Shown one piece after another: positions 61,089 to 64,000 of a DNA stretch of 64,000 bases. Both the position numbers and the translations under genes were made by a program. The stretch is from the NCBI RefSeq assembly GCF_020991275.1, contig NZ_JAJLQY010000009.1, forward strand, positions 186,001-250,000, in the 5' to 3' direction. This DNA is from Actinocorallia sp. API 0066. Its GTDB lineage: Bacteria > Actinomycetota > Actinomycetes > Streptosporangiales > Streptosporangiaceae. The notes beneath the pieces were generated by a model, which saw only the letters and a program-made list of their open reading frames with translations, was not told the origin of the DNA and searched no databases. Numbering within the stretch: position 1 is the stretch's first letter; every line of letters begins with the position of its first letter.

Positions 61089-62264
61089 GTGGACGCTGCG
61101 CAGCTCGCCCGACTGCACGAGGTGCGGCCTTTCCCGGCCGTCTCCATCATCATGCCGACGCACCGCGCCCGGCCGGAGCGGCAGCAGGACCGGATCCGGC
61201 TGAAGGTGCTGCTGGACGAGGCACGCCAGCGGCTCACCGAGTACGAACTCGACCACGGCGTCGCCGACGAGGTGATGCGCACCCTGGAGAAGGCCGCCGA
61301 ACAGGTCGACTTCGAGCGTCCCGCCGACGCGCTCGTGCTGTTCGCCGCCTACGGCGGCGAGAACCACGCGTTCGTGCTGCCGGGCGTCAGCGTCAGCGAA
61401 CGGGTCATCATCGACGACACGTTCGCCACCCGCGACCTGCTCGCCATGCTGGAACGCACCTGGAAGTACTACGTCCTCGTCGTCTCCGAGGAGCCGACCC
61501 GGCTGCTCGCGGGCGAGGGCGAGCGGGTGACCGAGGTGACGAACGCGCTGTTCCCGCTCACCCTCGACGGCACCGTCCCGGAGACCGAGGGCGGCCCGAC
61601 CCCGCTCAACCGGGTGCGGGACCGCATCCAGGAGGACCGGCGGCAGCAGTTCGTCCGGCAGATCGAGACCAACCTGGGCGAGCTGCTGAAACGCGACGCG
61701 CGGCCCGTCATCGCCGTCGGCGTCAACCGGTCGCTGGTGTACCTGCGCGAGTACTCCGCCAACGGCACGCTGAAAGAGGCGCTCATCGGCACCGTCGAGG
61801 GCGCCTACGAGAAGGCCACGCCGCCCGAGATCGCCCGGCTCGTCGCGCCCGTGCTGCGCGAGGAGAACGCGCGGATCCGCGAGGAGGCGCTCGCCGAGAT
61901 CGACGAGGCCAAGTCACGCAAGCGCTTCGCGGGCGGCCTTGAGGAGTGCTGGGAGCTCGCCCACCAGGGGCGGATCGCGCACCTCCTCGTGGAGGACACC
62001 TACTTCGCCCCCTCCCGCACGCACGAGGGACGGCTCCAGGTGCTCTCCGAAGGCGGCGCGATCGAGGCGGGCGTCCCGCCCATCCCCGAGGTCGAACTCG
62101 GCCACAACCAGGAGGCGACGGACGAGGCGTTCCGCGGCAGGTTCGTCAACGACGCGGTGGACGACCTCATCGAGGCGGTGCTGCGCGCCGACGGCCGCGC
62201 CTCGTTCGTCCCCGACGGCTCGCTCGCCGACTACCACCGGGTCGCCGCCACCCTGCGCTACTGA
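61089..62264 (+). CDS. baeRF family protein (bacterial eRF1-like)
   Basis: A 391-residue protein with three regions like archaeal/eukaryotic release-factor-1: N-terminal PAVSIIMPTHRARPERQQDR, a middle domain with GERVTEVTNALFPLTLDG and VIAVGVNRSLVYLREYS, and a C-terminal HLLVEDTYFAPSRTHEGR with NDAVDDLIEAVLRADG. Members of the baeRF group are proposed to act on stalled ribosomes or as hibernation/stress factors, without strong evidence. GTG at 61089 is preferred since GGGGGA lies four bases before it; GTG 61077 is possible. Its last seven bases overlap the end of the convergent DUF779 gene. Confidence 0.82.
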   Translation: MDAAQLARLHEVRPFPAVSIIMPTHRARPERQQDRIRLKVLLDEARQRLTEYELDHGVADEVMRTLEKAAEQVDFERPADALVLFAAYGGENHAFVLPGVSVSERVIIDDTFATRDLLAMLERTWKYYVLVVSEEPTRLLAGEGERVTEVTNALFPLTLDGTVPETEGGPTPLNRVRDRIQEDRRQQFVRQIETNLGELLKRDARPVIAVGVNRSLVYLREYSANGTLKEALIGTVEGAYEKATPPEIARLVAPVLREENARIREEALAEIDEAKSRKRFAGGLEECWELAHQGRIAHLLVEDTYFAPSRTHEGRLQVLSEGGAIEAGVPPIPEVELGHNQEATDEAFRGRFVNDAVDDLIEAVLRADGRASFVPDGSLADYHRVAATLRY

Positions 62265-62761
62265 CCGCGCGCCACCACCCCACCGGCGCCGGGCAGCGGC
62301 AGCGGTGGGGTGGTGCCCTCCGGGCGGCGGCGGGTCGAGTCGCCGGTCGCCCGGAGGGGGATCGGGGCGCGGGGTAACGCGCCGCTGGACGGGGGCGGGG
62401 CGGCGTCCAGGGCGGCCAGCTCCGCCTCGGTGAACAGGCGGGAGCGGAGCAGGAAGCGGACGCCCTCGGGCGCCTCCACCGAAAAGCCGCTTCCCCGGCC
62501 GGGCACCACGTCCACCGTCAGGTGCGTGTGGCTCCAGTAGGCGTACTGGGCGGCGCTGATCCAGAACGGGACGCCGTCGCCGACCTCGCCGAGCAGCAGA
62601 TCGGCGGCGCCCACCTGGAACTCGCCGCGCGGGTAGCACATCGGGGAGCTGCCGTCGCAGCAGCCGCCCGACTGGTGGAACATCAGCGGCCCGTGCCGCT
62701 CGGCCAGCCGCCGCAGCCAGGCCGCCGCCTCGGCGGTGACCGTGACCCGCTCGACCATCAC
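62258..62761 (-). CDS. DUF779 family protein
   Basis: A 167-residue cysteine-rich protein. The DUF779 core (1-115) contains MFHQSGGCCDGSSPMCYP, a cluster of three cysteines, and AQYAYWSHTHLTVDVVPGRG. DUF779 genes are regularly found beside aldehyde dehydrogenase genes, as here, and probably assist or regulate that enzyme. The C-terminal 50 residues (Pro/Arg-rich) extend past the domain, and their coding end overlaps the baeRF gene. ATG at 62761 follows GGGAGGGAGG; it is 30 bases after the dehydrogenase. Confidence 0.85.
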   Translation of the reverse strand: MMVERVTVTAEAAAWLRRLAERHGPLMFHQSGGCCDGSSPMCYPRGEFQVGAADLLLGEVGDGVPFWISAAQYAYWSHTHLTVDVVPGRGSGFSVEAPEGVRFLLRSRLFTEAELAALDAAPPPSSGALPRAPIPLRATGDSTRRRPEGTTPPLPLPGAGGVVARGQ

Positions 62762-62791
62762 ACCTCCCTCCCGCGCGGCTCCGGACGTCCC

Positions 62792-64000
<1,209 letters not shown>

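Overview
The window is high-GC actinomycete DNA. Starts are mixed ATG/GTG/TTG, Shine-Dalgarno spacing is typical, and many starts look leaderless. A conservon, SepH and a CutRS-type two-component system point to a filamentous actinomycete. Streptosporangiales, perhaps Thermomonosporaceae such as Actinomadura, is my best guess but is not proven by the sequence. No plasmid, phage, insertion sequence, rRNA, tRNA or CRISPR array was found, so it reads as core chromosome with accessory inserts.

0-10.8 kb: a PH-domain membrane protein pair (left one cut by the edge), the FtsZ regulator SepH, a covalent-flavin sugar/lactone oxidase, an MFS exporter, a lytic transglycosylase carrying an unusual extracytoplasmic domain, coproporphyrin ferrochelatase, a SuhB-type inositol phosphatase, a 55-residue small protein, and a CutR/CutS-like two-component system. 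10.8-13.4 kb: a membrane Ser/Thr kinase and a separate small membrane protein that share the same otherwise unrecognised ectodomain. 14-24.2 kb: DUF4193, an EcsC-like protein, DUF4235, an atypical valyl-tRNA synthetase, a serine-hydrolase lipoprotein, dut, DUF3710, a divergent LacI/MFS pair with a sharp operator, an OB-fold protein and DUF3159. 24.2-27.9 kb: a complete conservon (cvnA-B-C-D, all overlapping). 28-33.8 kb: a degenerate CbiX-like protein, two TrkA-type regulators (ceoB/ceoC), a KimA-type K+ importer and a TRAM-domain RNA methyltransferase. From memory, suhB-DUF4193-dut-DUF3710-OB-DUF3159-ceoC-ceoB-kimA-TRAM matches the order around Rv2689-Rv2701 of Mycobacterium tuberculosis, here interrupted by the kinase pair, valS, LacI/MFS and the conservon.

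33.8-45.5 kb: a GH1 glycosidase, a lamin-tail secreted protein, a zinc-ribbon protein, a phosphotransferase, psd-pssA (phosphatidylethanolamine synthesis), a DODA dioxygenase, and a maltose/maltodextrin-type operon (binding protein, two permeases, alpha-glucosidase, LacI repressor) with three operator-like dyads upstream. 45.5-49.4 kb: a ROK regulator divergent from edd-eda (Entner-Doudoroff pathway), with a dyad between them and strong hairpins in and after the operon. 49.5-54.2 kb: MmcQ-like and DUF1707 proteins, an autoregulated-looking PadR repressor, and aconitase with paired MarR-like dyads in its promoter. 54.4-64 kb: an ASCH protein behind a perfect 20-bp palindrome, idi and dxs (isoprenoid precursors), an amino-acid permease, ferredoxin-NADP reductase, an unknown protein, a baeRF-family protein, and a DUF779/aldehyde dehydrogenase pair running off the right edge.

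The most interesting items are the shared ectodomain of the kinase and its neighbour, the transglycosylase fused to an ABC-permease-like extracytoplasmic domain, a structured repeat present in two copies, a set of clear unassigned operators, and a recurring leaderless promoter arrangement. All homology statements are from reading the translations by eye; no search was run.
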